The translations under genes and the position numbers were made by a program. A stretch of DNA of 64,000 nucleotides, taken from contig NZ_QOCH01000015.1 of NCBI RefSeq assembly GCF_003318275.1, positions 33,606 through 97,605 of the forward strand. Direction: 5' to 3'. This document shows, one piece after another, positions 18,667 through 27,909 of this stretch. The notes under the pieces were generated by a model, which had not been told where the DNA came from, searched no databases, and saw nothing but the letters and a program-made list of their open reading frames with translations. Origin of the DNA: Marinobacter sp. F3R11. Lineage in GTDB: Bacteria > Pseudomonadota > Gammaproteobacteria > Pseudomonadales > Oleiphilaceae. Numbering within the stretch: position 1 is the stretch's first letter; each line of letters begins with the position of its first letter.

Positions 18667-19189
18667 TATTCAATCCCTTATCCTTGATTTGCCACTCACA
18701 TTTAAGCAGGCCTAGACACACAACATCATGAAAGTCATTACCGTCAAAATGCTGGTCTCGGAGACGTCCTTCTTCCATGAATCCAAGCGCCTTATGAAAA
18801 GCTATCGAGCGCTCATTGAAGCCAAGCGCTTGGCCGCAAACCTTATGAAGACCTAGTTGTCCAAATGCGTAAACTAAGGCCTGACTGCCTAGTGACCGCC
18901 CCGTACCTTTCGGGGCATCTGGTGACAGGTAGAACCCCCAGTCTGCCACTTCCTTGCATCGCGTTCGGGTGATATTCACAAACCCTCTCGCCTTGCCCTC
19001 GCTCTCATAAATCATAAGATCTACGGCTGGATTGCGACGGGCTCCGGCAAACCACTTGCGGTGTTCATCGAACCCGATCTCATGAGTGGTGTACATATAA
19101 CGGCGAACTTCCGAGTGGTTGCGCCAGTACAACACCAACTCAAGATCCGCTTCAGTCATAGGACGAAGCCTGTACTTTGTCATCGACAT
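18659..19189 (-). CDS. pseH: UDP-4-amino-4,6-dideoxy-N-acetyl-beta-L-altrosamine N-acetyltransferase
   Basis: 176 residues of GNAT fold. The acetyl-CoA loop lies around PKGTGRSLGSQALVYAF and the later NERSIAFHKALGFMEEGRLRDQ motif is typical for PseH and RimJ/RimL-like acetyltransferases. It would acetylate the 4-amino group made by PseC, the third step of pseudaminic acid synthesis. Start codons at 19189 and 19183 (MSM) are both possible. It overlaps pseG and pseI, consistent with a coupled operon. Confidence 0.87.
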   Translation of the reverse strand: MSMTKYRLRPMTEADLELVLYWRNHSEVRRYMYTTHEIGFDEHRKWFAGARRNPAVDLMIYESEGKARGFVNITRTRCKEVADWGFYLSPDAPKGTGRSLGSQALVYAFGQLGLHKVCGQALGFNERSIAFHKALGFMEEGRLRDQHFDGNDFHDVVCLGLLKCEWQIKDKGLNNE

Positions 19190-20304
19190 CTCCCGACTAA
19201 CAGCTGCATGATTTGCACAACGCTTGGGGCGCCCTTCCCATCAGTTATCCCAGCAGCGGCAAGGCTCATGCGTTCCAGGCAGCCCAACTCACCAATTTTA
19301 GACAACTCCAAAGGCAAAGCCGTTTGAGCCGCTTTGGGATCGGTGATCGTTAATGCAGCACCGGCCGCTGCCAGAGCACTAGCTCCGGGAACCTGGTTTT
19401 CGGCCTGAATCACCAGCACCGCTGGAAGCCCTAGGCAGCAACGCTCCCAAGAAGTCCCTCCTGCAGCTCCAATTGACAGATCCGCCAGAGACATCCGCTC
19501 GGCCATATCACTAACGTTCACGTTCACTGTTGCCTTGAAGGGTAACTGAGCCGCATGCCGTCTAACATCATCCAAATAGGGTGCCGCCGCGCCCATAATA
19601 ATATCTAGGTGAGTATCCTTAGGCAGAGCCGTTGTCGCCAAGGCAAGCAGAACTTGACCTGTCACATTCGTTCGATCCACGCCACCCAAGGAAATCAGTA
19701 TGCGCTTCAACTCAAGTTGGGCCCGGCGTTTCAAGCTGCGTTCCCGTAGTTCGGAGAATTCAGGACGTAACAAAGCGTATTCGGGCCCGATCAATCGTTG
19801 ACAGCCTTCAGGCACCAGCCCGTCGTAATCCGATGGTTTGCGACCCAGGTTCTGGTCCAGCAGCAATGCACATTCGTGGTTCCGATCCGCCAGATCATCA
19901 ATCACCATAATTCGGCCAACCGCTTTGGTGACCTGCTGCTCCCAACGGGCATCCAGGGCGTAATGATCGACCACCAACCAGTCTGCCTTCAAGGGCTCCA
20001 GGACCGCACCGGTCTGTTCTGCGTCTTCCAGCCAGGGCACACTCAGCCAGTCGGCGTAGGTATTAGTATCCTTTCCTGATAACTCCCGCTCAGTGCCGCT
20101 AGTAATTGGCAGCAGTGTGAGTTCGTAACCTTTTTTTGAAATTAACTCACCCAAATGACCTTTATGCTCACGGCAAATAAACCGGCATTCGTGCCCTTGC
20201 CTAGTCAGTTCATCCGCCAGTGTCAGGCATCGCATAAGGTGGCCTGTGCCAATCTGAACGGAGGCATCGGCGCGGAACACGACCTGCATAGAATGCTTTG
20301 TCAT
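19180..20304 (-). CDS. pseG: UDP-2,4-diacetamido-2,4,6-trideoxy-beta-L-altropyranose hydrolase
   Basis: 374 residues with a GT-B fold. The N-terminal motif GTGHLMRCLTLADEL carries the catalytic His region, WLVVDHYALDARWE follows, and the C-terminal nucleotide-binding loop is AAGGTSWERCCLGLPAVLV. PseG removes UDP from the altrose precursor before PseI acts. Slightly longer than the Helicobacter/Campylobacter enzymes. The ATG overlaps the stop of pseF (ATGA). Confidence 0.9.
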   Translation of the reverse strand: MTKHSMQVVFRADASVQIGTGHLMRCLTLADELTRQGHECRFICREHKGHLGELISKKGYELTLLPITSGTERELSGKDTNTYADWLSVPWLEDAEQTGAVLEPLKADWLVVDHYALDARWEQQVTKAVGRIMVIDDLADRNHECALLLDQNLGRKPSDYDGLVPEGCQRLIGPEYALLRPEFSELRERSLKRRAQLELKRILISLGGVDRTNVTGQVLLALATTALPKDTHLDIIMGAAAPYLDDVRRHAAQLPFKATVNVNVSDMAERMSLADLSIGAAGGTSWERCCLGLPAVLVIQAENQVPGASALAAAGAALTITDPKAAQTALPLELSKIGELGCLERMSLAAAGITDGKGAPSVVQIMQLLVGRCR

Positions 20305-21005
20305 GAGGGCTTAGACTTTCGTGCATACAAAGCCTTGGCAAAGTTCAGGTCTTCGTAATCGTCAATATCAACCGCGCTTTCCCAAGAAAGCGGTTCAAAT
20401 ACGTGATCTGGACCATAGAACGTTCTGGTTGACAGCAATTCGTTTGCGTTAGCAACCCAGATGGCCCCGGTTGGGCAATACAGTTCCGGTAGGTCCTGCG
20501 ACCTTTTAGCGGCAGTTTCCGGAAAAAGCCGCCGGGGATGGCCGGAGTCGTCCAGTTGTACCGCCCACCATGGGTTCATCCATCCATACTTGAAACAACT
20601 GATCTGAAAGCTACGTCCATGATGCTCGAATTGAGAGAGTGCCGCCTTAATATCTGTGCCTGTGCGCATCGGACAGTTAGCCATCAACTGAGTGACGGAG
20701 CTGTAGTCTTCACCCCAGTAATCGATAGCTTGTTGCAATGCTGATGCCGATGCTTCGCTAACCGGCGTATAGTCATCGGCAAATTCTTGTCTGAGAAACG
20801 GAACTTCCGCGCCCCACTCTTTTGAGACTTCGCCGATTTTCGGGTCATCGGTAGAGACCAGTATTCGATCAAACACTCCCGAGTCCTTGGCAGCCTGAAT
20901 CGTCCAGGCGATCATTGGCTTGCCAAAAAATTCGAGAATATTTTTCTCTGGAATGCGTTTTGAGCCGCCACGAGCCGGTATTATTGCAATCCTGCGCGCT
21001 ACCAT
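20301..21005 (-). CDS. pseF: CMP-pseudaminic acid cytidylyltransferase
   Basis: 234 residues. The CTP-binding motif IPARGGSKRIPEKNI (8-22) and LVSTDDPKIGEVSKEWGAEV place it in the CMP-sialic/pseudaminic acid synthetase family; ELYCPTGAIWVAN is a PseF-like segment near the C-terminus. It activates pseudaminic acid with CTP to give the donor for the transferase. It overlaps the SDR gene by seven bases and pseG by four. Confidence 0.9.
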   Translation of the reverse strand: MVARRIAIIPARGGSKRIPEKNILEFFGKPMIAWTIQAAKDSGVFDRILVSTDDPKIGEVSKEWGAEVPFLRQEFADDYTPVSEASASALQQAIDYWGEDYSSVTQLMANCPMRTGTDIKAALSQFEHHGRSFQISCFKYGWMNPWWAVQLDDSGHPRRLFPETAAKRSQDLPELYCPTGAIWVANANELLSTRTFYGPDHVFEPLSWESAVDIDDYEDLNFAKALYARKSKPS

Positions 21006-21754
21006 ACCGACCAGCCTCCGTCAGCCACTAAAGTCTGCCCTGTCACAGAGCTACTACCTTGCTGTACCAGAAAGTCCAGCGGCCCAAGAATCTCAGATTC
21101 AGATAACATGCGACGGCTCGGTGTTAACTCAGCGTATCGGGCTTTGAAAGCTTCACCCACTCGGCCCTCAACACCACCATAGGCAATGCAATTTACCCTG
21201 ACACCTTTGCCTGCCATGCGAACTGCAAGCTCTTTAGTCAGATGTCCCAAGGCTGCTTTCGCCACCCCATATTGAATTGGTGACTGCTTTGGGTAGTCGT
21301 CGTACAAGTGCGGGTTAGCTGCAACGACACCATATTGCGACCCAATATTGGTGATTGTGCACAACTGATCAGGCTGGGCGTTGAAAAACCCCATAGAAAG
21401 TTCATAAGGGACAACAACATCCATCAGGTATTCCGCCAGGAAATCCTCCCGACTCGTTTGCCCAAAAGCATCCGTTTTAAGCGAATCGAGACTACGCGCA
21501 TTATTGACCAAGTGGTTGATTTGGTAACCGCCACTTTGTAAAGCCTGAATCAAGTCCATTGCCGCAGTGGGACTGGTCAGATCGGATATAATCGCTTCAA
21601 CGCCCTCTGGGCGGCCTAGCTCCTCAATGAAGGCCTGTGCACGACTTTCGCTGGTAGAGGTAAAAAAAACCCGCCACTTTTTGGCTAGAAAATGCTCAAC
21701 AAATTTACGGCCAAACTTACCCGTTCCACCAGTAATCAGGATGGTCTGACTCAT
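20999..21754 (-). CDS. SDR family oxidoreductase (PtmA-like)
   Basis: 251 residues, classical short-chain dehydrogenase. The cofactor loop is TGGTGKFG (8-15), the NNA motif appears as LVNNARS, and the catalytic pair is in YGVAKAALGHLTKEL; the C-terminus has VTGQTLVADGGWSVW. Members of this group occur in flagellin and O-chain nonulosonate clusters (PtmA in Campylobacter). It is not one of the six core Pse enzymes, so it may modify the sugar or a donor. Coupled to the upstream oxidoreductase gene by ATGA and to pseF by a seven-base overlap. Confidence 0.75.
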   Translation of the reverse strand: MSQTILITGGTGKFGRKFVEHFLAKKWRVFFTSTSESRAQAFIEELGRPEGVEAIISDLTSPTAAMDLIQALQSGGYQINHLVNNARSLDSLKTDAFGQTSREDFLAEYLMDVVVPYELSMGFFNAQPDQLCTITNIGSQYGVVAANPHLYDDYPKQSPIQYGVAKAALGHLTKELAVRMAGKGVRVNCIAYGGVEGRVGEAFKARYAELTPSRRMLSESEILGPLDFLVQQGSSSVTGQTLVADGGWSVW

Positions 21755-22665
21755 GCCTTTCCTCTTTCGAGCAATTCAACAACTAGCGTATTAAACGTTT
21801 TTGGAGAGGCTACCTCTCTGTTACGGATACCACCAACAAAGGCCTCCAGAGCAGCTTTAAATGCTGAGAAGGAATCGGTAAAGTTTAAGTCCTTGTAACC
21901 TTTAGTTCCGATTACGCGCACCGAAATAGGCGTTAAGCCATCTCCCGTCGCAAAAAATGCCGTTTGCACGCCACTGCGCCAACCAACGAGAAGTGTTCCA
22001 GATGCATCGTCTTCAGAACTTGCAGGAGTTGTCGCGTTGCCACTCACTGGTTCATCACCTTGAGGGAGCATGTTCAACACCGGCTCAATAATATGCACAG
22101 CGTACTTGCTCCAGGATTTTGGCGTGAAGGCAACGATTTTTCGTATTTCGCCCAACTCTCTCCTGTCTTCCTCAGTTAGCATCAGCTCAGCGCTGTACCT
22201 TAAGGCTGAACACGTGAAGATTTGCCCGGGATATTGCTCCAACTCATATAGCTTGTCCAATGCCGAGACTGACAATGCTATCGGCTTGTCTATGTAGATT
22301 GGCAACCCCGCCTTTATAAACGGAGCTGCAAATTCCAGATGGTTTTCGGCATCATCACGTGCCAATAAAACAGCATCAACCATTCCAATCATTTCTTCAG
22401 GTGTTGATACAACTCTTGGGATTCTGGCGGCTTTGGCTATTTTTTGTGATAGCTCTTCTTTTTGTGTCCAAACAACTACTACATCTGCACCATTTATGCG
22501 GCTTGCTGGCCAATTCTGTTGTTCCAGATATCTAGGGATCACCGGAAATCCGCATAACTCCATAGCTTCCGGATCGTAGCCATTGAAAATGGCACTCCAT
22601 GAGTAAGGGTGCCCGTTGCCATCCGATAAGCCTATAATGCCCAGTTTTAGATTCATAGCGTCCAT
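21751..22665 (-). CDS. Gfo/Idh/MocA family oxidoreductase
   Basis: 304 residues. The N-terminal NAD-binding fold begins KLGIIGLSDGNGHPYSW. The diagnostic PIYIDKPIALSV segment carries the catalytic-type Lys-Pro of Gfo/Idh enzymes. Substrate unknown; in this place a role in making or modifying a nonulosonic acid or its precursor is likely. It overlaps the aldo-keto reductase gene by 13 bases. ATG codons at 22665 and 22656 are both possible starts. Confidence 0.75.
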   Translation of the reverse strand: MDAMNLKLGIIGLSDGNGHPYSWSAIFNGYDPEAMELCGFPVIPRYLEQQNWPASRINGADVVVVWTQKEELSQKIAKAARIPRVVSTPEEMIGMVDAVLLARDDAENHLEFAAPFIKAGLPIYIDKPIALSVSALDKLYELEQYPGQIFTCSALRYSAELMLTEEDRRELGEIRKIVAFTPKSWSKYAVHIIEPVLNMLPQGDEPVSGNATTPASSEDDASGTLLVGWRSGVQTAFFATGDGLTPISVRVIGTKGYKDLNFTDSFSAFKAALEAFVGGIRNREVASPKTFNTLVVELLERGKA

Positions 22666-23513
22666 AAGGCTGGATTAATCAGGTTGAGATCATTGGTCTG
22701 AATACTTTCAGGAACCGAAGCCACCGGGGCACCCACAGCAGATACAACCTCCCTAAGTTGGCTAGCCGTTTCTACTCCCACAACGATTTTGTTGATTTCA
22801 GGGTATTGATTGAGATAGCCCAAACAAACTTGTAGTGGCGATAGATTCTGCCCTTCTATCCAAGCTTGGTAATCAGCAAGTAGCGTCTTCCAAGGTTGAA
22901 AATACGTCGGGCGCTGATCTTCTGGCATTAGTAGTAAGCCTTGCAGAAAGGCTGACCTGACATGGATCTCAGTTCCGAGTTTATTGAGCCGGGCCAACCA
23001 ACCGGAATTCTTCAATCGTTGATCCAGAATATTCATTGGTGCCTGCACGACATCAAAAGCGAAGGCAGCAAGATTTTCGAGATCCTCAGGGCCATATACA
23101 GAGACCCCAATTTTCTCGACTAAACCCTGTTTTTTAACGCTCAATAATGCATCATAGAGCTCGATGCCATTTGGTCTGAGCAAATCCAGCGGGCGATGCA
23201 ACATCAACCCGTAAAGCGAATCAGATTTAAGATTGGCAAGTGAATGCTCAACGTTTTTCTGCACCCATTCTGTAGGACAGTCGATGTTTTCCGAGCGCGG
23301 AGGGACCTTTGAAATGACATTAAAACTGCCAACCCCGGCGTTACCCAGTACTTGCTCGCTGTCACCATAAGCGGCTGCAGTGTCCAAAGTATCGACGCCC
23401 AACGAGCGTGCCACTTCCAATATTTCTTTGACGCTGGTACTGCTAACTCGGCCAGCGGTGTTGGCCACGCCATATTCCATACCGAACTGAACAGTACCCA
23501 ACGCGACCTTCAT
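22653..23513 (-). CDS. Aldo/keto reductase family protein
   Basis: 286 residues of the AKR TIM barrel: LGTVQFGMEYGVAN at the start, VDTLDTAAAYGDSEQVLG with the catalytic Asp and Tyr, YGLMLHRPLDLL with the active-site His, and GVETASQLREVV near the NADP site. Such genes are common in flagellin-glycosylation and nonulosonate clusters, without a fixed function. Coupled to pseC by ATGA and to the Gfo/Idh gene by overlap, so it belongs to the same pathway unit. Confidence 0.75.
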   Translation of the reverse strand: MKVALGTVQFGMEYGVANTAGRVSSTSVKEILEVARSLGVDTLDTAAAYGDSEQVLGNAGVGSFNVISKVPPRSENIDCPTEWVQKNVEHSLANLKSDSLYGLMLHRPLDLLRPNGIELYDALLSVKKQGLVEKIGVSVYGPEDLENLAAFAFDVVQAPMNILDQRLKNSGWLARLNKLGTEIHVRSAFLQGLLLMPEDQRPTYFQPWKTLLADYQAWIEGQNLSPLQVCLGYLNQYPEINKIVVGVETASQLREVVSAVGAPVASVPESIQTNDLNLINPALWTL

Positions 23514-24670
23514 GGCGCCAGTGCTTTTTTGAGGCTTGCTAATACCGTATCCTGCTGCTCGTCCGTCAAACCCTGAAACATCGGCAGACTAATTGCTTCA
23601 CGGTAATACGCCATAGCCTCTGGGAAATCGTCCGCCGCAAAACCCATCGCCTGATAATAGGGCTGCGTATGCACGGGGATGTAATGCAGGTTGACACCAA
23701 TGCCCTGCTCACGGAGGGCTTCAAACACTTGGCGATGTGACTGGCTGATCTTATCGAGCCGCAAACGTATCACATACAGATGCAAGCCGGAGTAACTATC
23801 CGAGTGCTGCCAAGGCGTAACAACCGGCAGATCTGCCAGCAACTGGTCATAACGTGCCGCCAACTCATGGCGGCGCGTTACAAAGGCATCCAGACGAGCC
23901 ATTTGGCTAACGCCAAGAGCAGCCTGTAACTCGGTCATGCGATAGTTGTAACCCAAATCAACTTGTTGGTAATACCAGGGGCCGTCCGGTTCGTGGGTCA
24001 TCAGACTTTGATCGCGGGTTACACCGTGGCTGCGCAACAAGTTCATACGGTTAGCCAACTCATCACTGTTGGTCAGGGCCATCCCCCCTTCAGCCGTAGT
24101 GACAATTTTTACAGGGTGGAAGCTGAACACCGTAATGTCGCTGTAACGGCCGTTACCGATAAACTCGCCCTTGTACATGCCACCTATAGCATGGGCGGCG
24201 TCTTCGATGATGCGGAAACCGTATTTCTGACTCAGCTTGTGGATAGCTTCCATATCACAAGACTGCCCGCAAAGGTGAACCGCCACCAATACTTTTGGCA
24301 GACGATCTTCGCGTTCTGCCTGCTCTAGCTTGGCTTCGAGAGCATTAGGGCAGAGATTATAGGTTTGTCGATCAATATCCACAAAATCTACTTTGGCGCC
24401 ACAATATAGGCCACAGTTGGCCGAAGCCACAAAGGTAATCGGCGTGGTCCACAACCAGTCGCCCTCACCCAAGCCCAACGCGAGACAAGCTATGTGCAAG
24501 GCGGACGTTGCGCTGTTAACCGCCAACGCATACTTTGCACCCACGTGGCCAGCAACTTTTGCTTCAAATGCCGGTACCTTGGGCCCTTGAGTGAGGAAGT
24601 CTGACTGTAGCACCTCAAGGACTGCGTCAATATCTGCCTGGTTGATGTCCTGCTTACCGTAGGGAATCAT
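23510..24670 (-). CDS. pseC: UDP-4-amino-4,6-dideoxy-N-acetyl-beta-L-altrosamine transaminase
   Basis: 386 residues, DegT/DnrJ/EryC1 aminotransferase. The opening IPYGKQDINQADIDAVLEVL is characteristic of PseC. The PLP lysine is in FSFHPVKIVTTAEGG, with EDAAHAIGGMYKGEFIG ahead of it and LGYNYRMTELQAALG after it. It aminates C4 of the 4-keto product of PseB. Placed between the dioxygenase gene and the aldo-keto reductase, with an ATGA overlap to the latter. Confidence 0.92.
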   Translation of the reverse strand: MIPYGKQDINQADIDAVLEVLQSDFLTQGPKVPAFEAKVAGHVGAKYALAVNSATSALHIACLALGLGEGDWLWTTPITFVASANCGLYCGAKVDFVDIDRQTYNLCPNALEAKLEQAEREDRLPKVLVAVHLCGQSCDMEAIHKLSQKYGFRIIEDAAHAIGGMYKGEFIGNGRYSDITVFSFHPVKIVTTAEGGMALTNSDELANRMNLLRSHGVTRDQSLMTHEPDGPWYYQQVDLGYNYRMTELQAALGVSQMARLDAFVTRRHELAARYDQLLADLPVVTPWQHSDSYSGLHLYVIRLRLDKISQSHRQVFEALREQGIGVNLHYIPVHTQPYYQAMGFAADDFPEAMAYYREAISLPMFQGLTDEQQDTVLASLKKALAP

Positions 24671-24675
24671 ACACT

Positions 24676-25593
24676 CTACCTAAAGTTCATTACTGCAACA
24701 GCTCGCTGGTGCCCCATGGACTGCGGGAAGCCTCGATGACTACCTCCCTGATCAGAAATCACCAACGCCCCTTTCTTCGCGAGAATTGGCACTATGTTCC
24801 GTAGTGGGACACACGGCGTCTCTGTATTATTTGGGAGCACCGAAGAAATATGTTTGTTTATCCTCGTAAAGGAAGATTCCAAATGACTCTTTTTTACATA
24901 TGTATACGGGCCATCGTCGAGGCGGAGGCAGTCTTCAAGGTACACGAAACCTTTTAGTTGCTTACTATACGAATCCACATGGAATCCACGTGTTTGTGTG
25001 ACACCGTTGTTTAGGTAAAGATTAAGATTTCTAGCCTCGGGACGAGCATCTCCCATATCCATCACCTGGCTTATAAGTTGCTGCTCAAAATATGGCCTCA
25101 ACCTCTCTCCCAGAGAGGCCTGCCATTCATCAATGTTGAAGATGTCAATCATCCCCTGATCTTGTCCGTGACGAACCTGCACGACCGTTTTCCCATAACC
25201 CGAGAGCGCTACGTACCCGGATAACTTGGCATTTCCTTGCTGGAAAAGAACGCTTTCTTCTTCATTGACTGACTGGCCTGTTGACATAAATGCAGAAATT
25301 TTTTCTCTGATTTCGCTTAACTCCAGAGCCACGTCCTTCAATATATTTTTTGGAATAAAGTCAGGGATGATCACGACCCCCTCACTTGAGAGGGTCTTCT
25401 TGATATTCTCCTCTCCCTGATCAACTGTACAAATTACAGACTGAATCCTATCGGCAATATCTTGATTGGCAAGATTTTGTATATAATGCACCAGTTCATC
25501 ATTGGTGAGTTTCACATCCGACAATGCCAGACAAGCCTCCTTGGACTGCTGCCTTGTTAACATAATCTCTAAGCCCAGAAAAGAGAACTTCAC
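24676..25593 (-). CDS. Fe(II)/2-oxoglutarate-dependent oxygenase (phytanoyl-CoA dioxygenase-like)
   Basis: 305 residues. The jelly-roll metal triad can be read as H205-x-D207 (FHVDSY) and H286 (GGSHRGFP), with R297 as the likely 2-oxoglutarate anchor. The N-terminal 70 residues are extra. I chose the GTG at 25593 because a TGAGG site lies seven bases upstream; an ATG at 25563 is the alternative. It lies between pseB and pseC, five bases from pseC, and is not part of the known Pse pathway. It may hydroxylate the sugar or a lipid- or CoA-linked intermediate; no substrate can be named. Confidence 0.72.
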   Translation of the reverse strand: MKFSFLGLEIMLTRQQSKEACLALSDVKLTNDELVHYIQNLANQDIADRIQSVICTVDQGEENIKKTLSSEGVVIIPDFIPKNILKDVALELSEIREKISAFMSTGQSVNEEESVLFQQGNAKLSGYVALSGYGKTVVQVRHGQDQGMIDIFNIDEWQASLGERLRPYFEQQLISQVMDMGDARPEARNLNLYLNNGVTQTRGFHVDSYSKQLKGFVYLEDCLRLDDGPYTYVKKSHLESSFTRINKHISSVLPNNTETPCVPLRNIVPILAKKGALVISDQGGSHRGFPQSMGHQRAVAVMNFR

Positions 25594-25624
25594 TTTACAA
25601 CCTCACGTTATTCACTCTTGCGTT

Positions 25625-26623
25625 TCAGATCTTGCCAATTTCTGAGTAGTTTTTGTCGAGCCAAGCTTTTAAATGCGCATCGGTCATCCATTCAGTATTG
25701 TTATCACTGGAATAAATAAAACCCTCAGATACCCGTTTCCCATCCTTAATCCGATCAGCGCATGTCCCCCAATTATTGATATTCGGAAGAATCTTAAAAT
25801 GCTCATGATACTCATAGGTAAAGTATGAATCTTCCGAACCAATCATCTGCTCGTGCAACTTCTCTCCAGGCCTTATACCTATAACCTCCTGTTTTGCATC
25901 CGGCGCAACAATTCGGGCTAGGTCGGTCACTTTCATTGAGGGAATTTTTTTAACATATATTTCACCGCCGACCATGTCTTCAAATGCGTGCCAGACAAGC
26001 TCTACACCTTCCTCAAGGCTAATCATGAAGCGAGTCATACGAGGATCCGTTATAGGCAGCACTCCCTTATTTTTTATGGACATAAAAAAGGGAATCACAG
26101 AACCCCTAGAGCCCATCACATTGCCATAGCGAACTACCGAAAACTTTGTCTCGTGCCCTCCCGAATAGGAGTTTCCGGCTACAAACAGCTTGTCCGATGC
26201 CAATTTTGTAGCGCCATAAAGGTTAATAGGACTACTTGCTTTGTCTGTGGAAAGCGCCACAACACCTTTTACTCCCTTATCGATAGCGGCATCAATCAGG
26301 TTCATCGCTCCATGGATATTGGTTTTCACGCATTCAAACGGATTATATTCGGCAGTGGGGACAATCTTAGTTGCAGCTGCATGAACAACATAGTCTACGC
26401 CATCCAGCGCCCGATAGAGACGCTCTTTGTCACGTACGTCGCCAATGAAGAAACGGAGTCTATCATCATCCTTGAATAACTTTGCCATCTCCCACTGCTT
26501 CATTTCGTCCCGGGAGAAAACAATGACTTTTTTTGGGTTGTACCTATCGAGGGTCATCGGGATAAATTTGTGACCGAATGAACCTGTCCCACCAGTTACG
26601 AGGATAGTGGAGTTTTCTAACAT
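25625..26623 (-). CDS. pseB: UDP-N-acetylglucosamine 4,6-dehydratase (inverting)
   Basis: 332 residues, soluble SDR without the membrane domain of PglF. The cofactor loop is TGGTGSFGHKF (9-19), the active pair is in INLYGATKLASDK, and the end carries GIRPGEKLHEQMIGSED, all typical of PseB/FlaA1. It makes UDP-4-keto-6-deoxy-L-AltNAc, the first step of pseudaminic acid synthesis. Two bases separate it from the flippase gene upstream, and it begins the pse block. Confidence 0.92.
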   Translation of the reverse strand: MLENSTILVTGGTGSFGHKFIPMTLDRYNPKKVIVFSRDEMKQWEMAKLFKDDDRLRFFIGDVRDKERLYRALDGVDYVVHAAATKIVPTAEYNPFECVKTNIHGAMNLIDAAIDKGVKGVVALSTDKASSPINLYGATKLASDKLFVAGNSYSGGHETKFSVVRYGNVMGSRGSVIPFFMSIKNKGVLPITDPRMTRFMISLEEGVELVWHAFEDMVGGEIYVKKIPSMKVTDLARIVAPDAKQEVIGIRPGEKLHEQMIGSEDSYFTYEYHEHFKILPNINNWGTCADRIKDGKRVSEGFIYSSDNNTEWMTDAHLKAWLDKNYSEIGKI

Positions 26624-26625
26624 AA

Positions 26626-27909
26626 TCAGCTCTTTTTTCTGAAGTTAAACCAAGGCATCGGATGCCGCTTCTGAGCGACCGCCCACGTAAGAAAGAATCG
26701 AAACGCCATTGAAATACAAAATGAATATGCTGCCCCTTCCAAACCAAACCTATTAATTAATAAGAGAAGGAGCAACACATTTAATCCACCGGAAGTTAAG
26801 GTGGCTAACGCTAGCAACCCGGTTTTTTTTGAAAAGAAAATATAACTGGTTTGCATATGATACATACCACCAAAAACCTGGCCTAATACAAGCCACCCAA
26901 CCACAGCCCCGGCCCTTGCAAATGATTCACCAGCTACGAATGTAATTAGCCAAGGCCAAACTATAAATCCAAAACCTGCTCCACAAAGGATAAGCACATA
27001 CCAAATATAAGTCATTCGAACGATCCGGCACTTCATACGTTCGTCGTCATACTTTAATTGCTCATAAATCCAAGGTACATAAGCCTTATTAATCGCATCA
27101 AATACCAAGGCCACTGCCATCGAAAACTGAACGGCCACCATGTAAACGCCAGTTTGGGCTAGACCGAGTTCGGCGTTAATGACAAATCGGTCTACAGCCG
27201 ATAAAAGGAATACACTCCCTACATGAGGGATGAGCGGCACACCAAACCTTAAGGCTTCCCGAATATAATCTGGCCGCCAACTTAATAAACCAAGTAGATT
27301 GCCTCGCCTCAAAAGCCAAAGGGCTACAAACGCAAAGATTACGGCCGTCCAGACTTGCGCTGACATGCGGCCATCCGAGCCTTCTAAAAGTGCCACAACC
27401 AACCCCAAAGAGAGGGCAACATTCAGCAGGCTACGCGAGATTTGAAGCATGCCATACTTTAGGGCTTGTTTTCGAACCTGCCACTGCCCAAGCCGTAACT
27501 GAACGATTACGTTTGCTACACACACAAGGACTGCCAGCAGTATCCATTTTCTATCCAGGCCGAGCCACTCGGAAAACTTTGCGCTAAATAGTACCAGCAC
27601 AATCAAAGATATAACGCTGGTTACCATAAGGATTTGCAGACAGGCCCCAATGAATTCGGCCAGGTCGTTTCTACCGAGGTTACCATCGTAAAACTTCCTA
27701 CCCGCCGCGCCGTGCATACTAAGGCCGATAAAAGCAGAAAGCGCACTTATCAGAGTCTGGAACATAGCCACTTCGCCATATTCTTCCGGGCTCAGGTAGC
27801 GTGTGAGTATTGGTAATAGAGCGAAGGGAATTATCGCATTCAGGATATTCGAAATCAGATACACTGCAGAGCCGGCAAGCAATGTATTGCCTTTAAGTTT
27901 TTTTAACAA
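26626..27909 (-). CDS. wzx: Polysaccharide repeat-unit flippase (Wzx)
   Basis: 427 residues with about twelve hydrophobic helices. The N-terminus has SNILNAIIPFALLPILTRYL, the conserved opening of the PST/MATE-like flippases, followed by SPEEYGEVAMF. It should move undecaprenyl-linked repeat units to the periplasmic side. The start is TTG at 27909 with AAAGG six bases upstream. Coupled to pseB (two-base gap). Confidence 0.88.
   Translation of the reverse strand: MLKKLKGNTLLAGSAVYLISNILNAIIPFALLPILTRYLSPEEYGEVAMFQTLISALSAFIGLSMHGAAGRKFYDGNLGRNDLAEFIGACLQILMVTSVISLIVLVLFSAKFSEWLGLDRKWILLAVLVCVANVIVQLRLGQWQVRKQALKYGMLQISRSLLNVALSLGLVVALLEGSDGRMSAQVWTAVIFAFVALWLLRRGNLLGLLSWRPDYIREALRFGVPLIPHVGSVFLLSAVDRFVINAELGLAQTGVYMVAVQFSMAVALVFDAINKAYVPWIYEQLKYDDERMKCRIVRMTYIWYVLILCGAGFGFIVWPWLITFVAGESFARAGAVVGWLVLGQVFGGMYHMQTSYIFFSKKTGLLALATLTSGGLNVLLLLLLINRFGLEGAAYSFCISMAFRFFLTWAVAQKRHPMPWFNFRKKS

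Noticed and set aside
17614..26623. Legionaminic or sialic acid pathway instead of pseudaminic acid
   Set aside because: PseB, PseC, PseG and PseH are all present and no NeuC-type UDP-GlcNAc 2-epimerase is seen.
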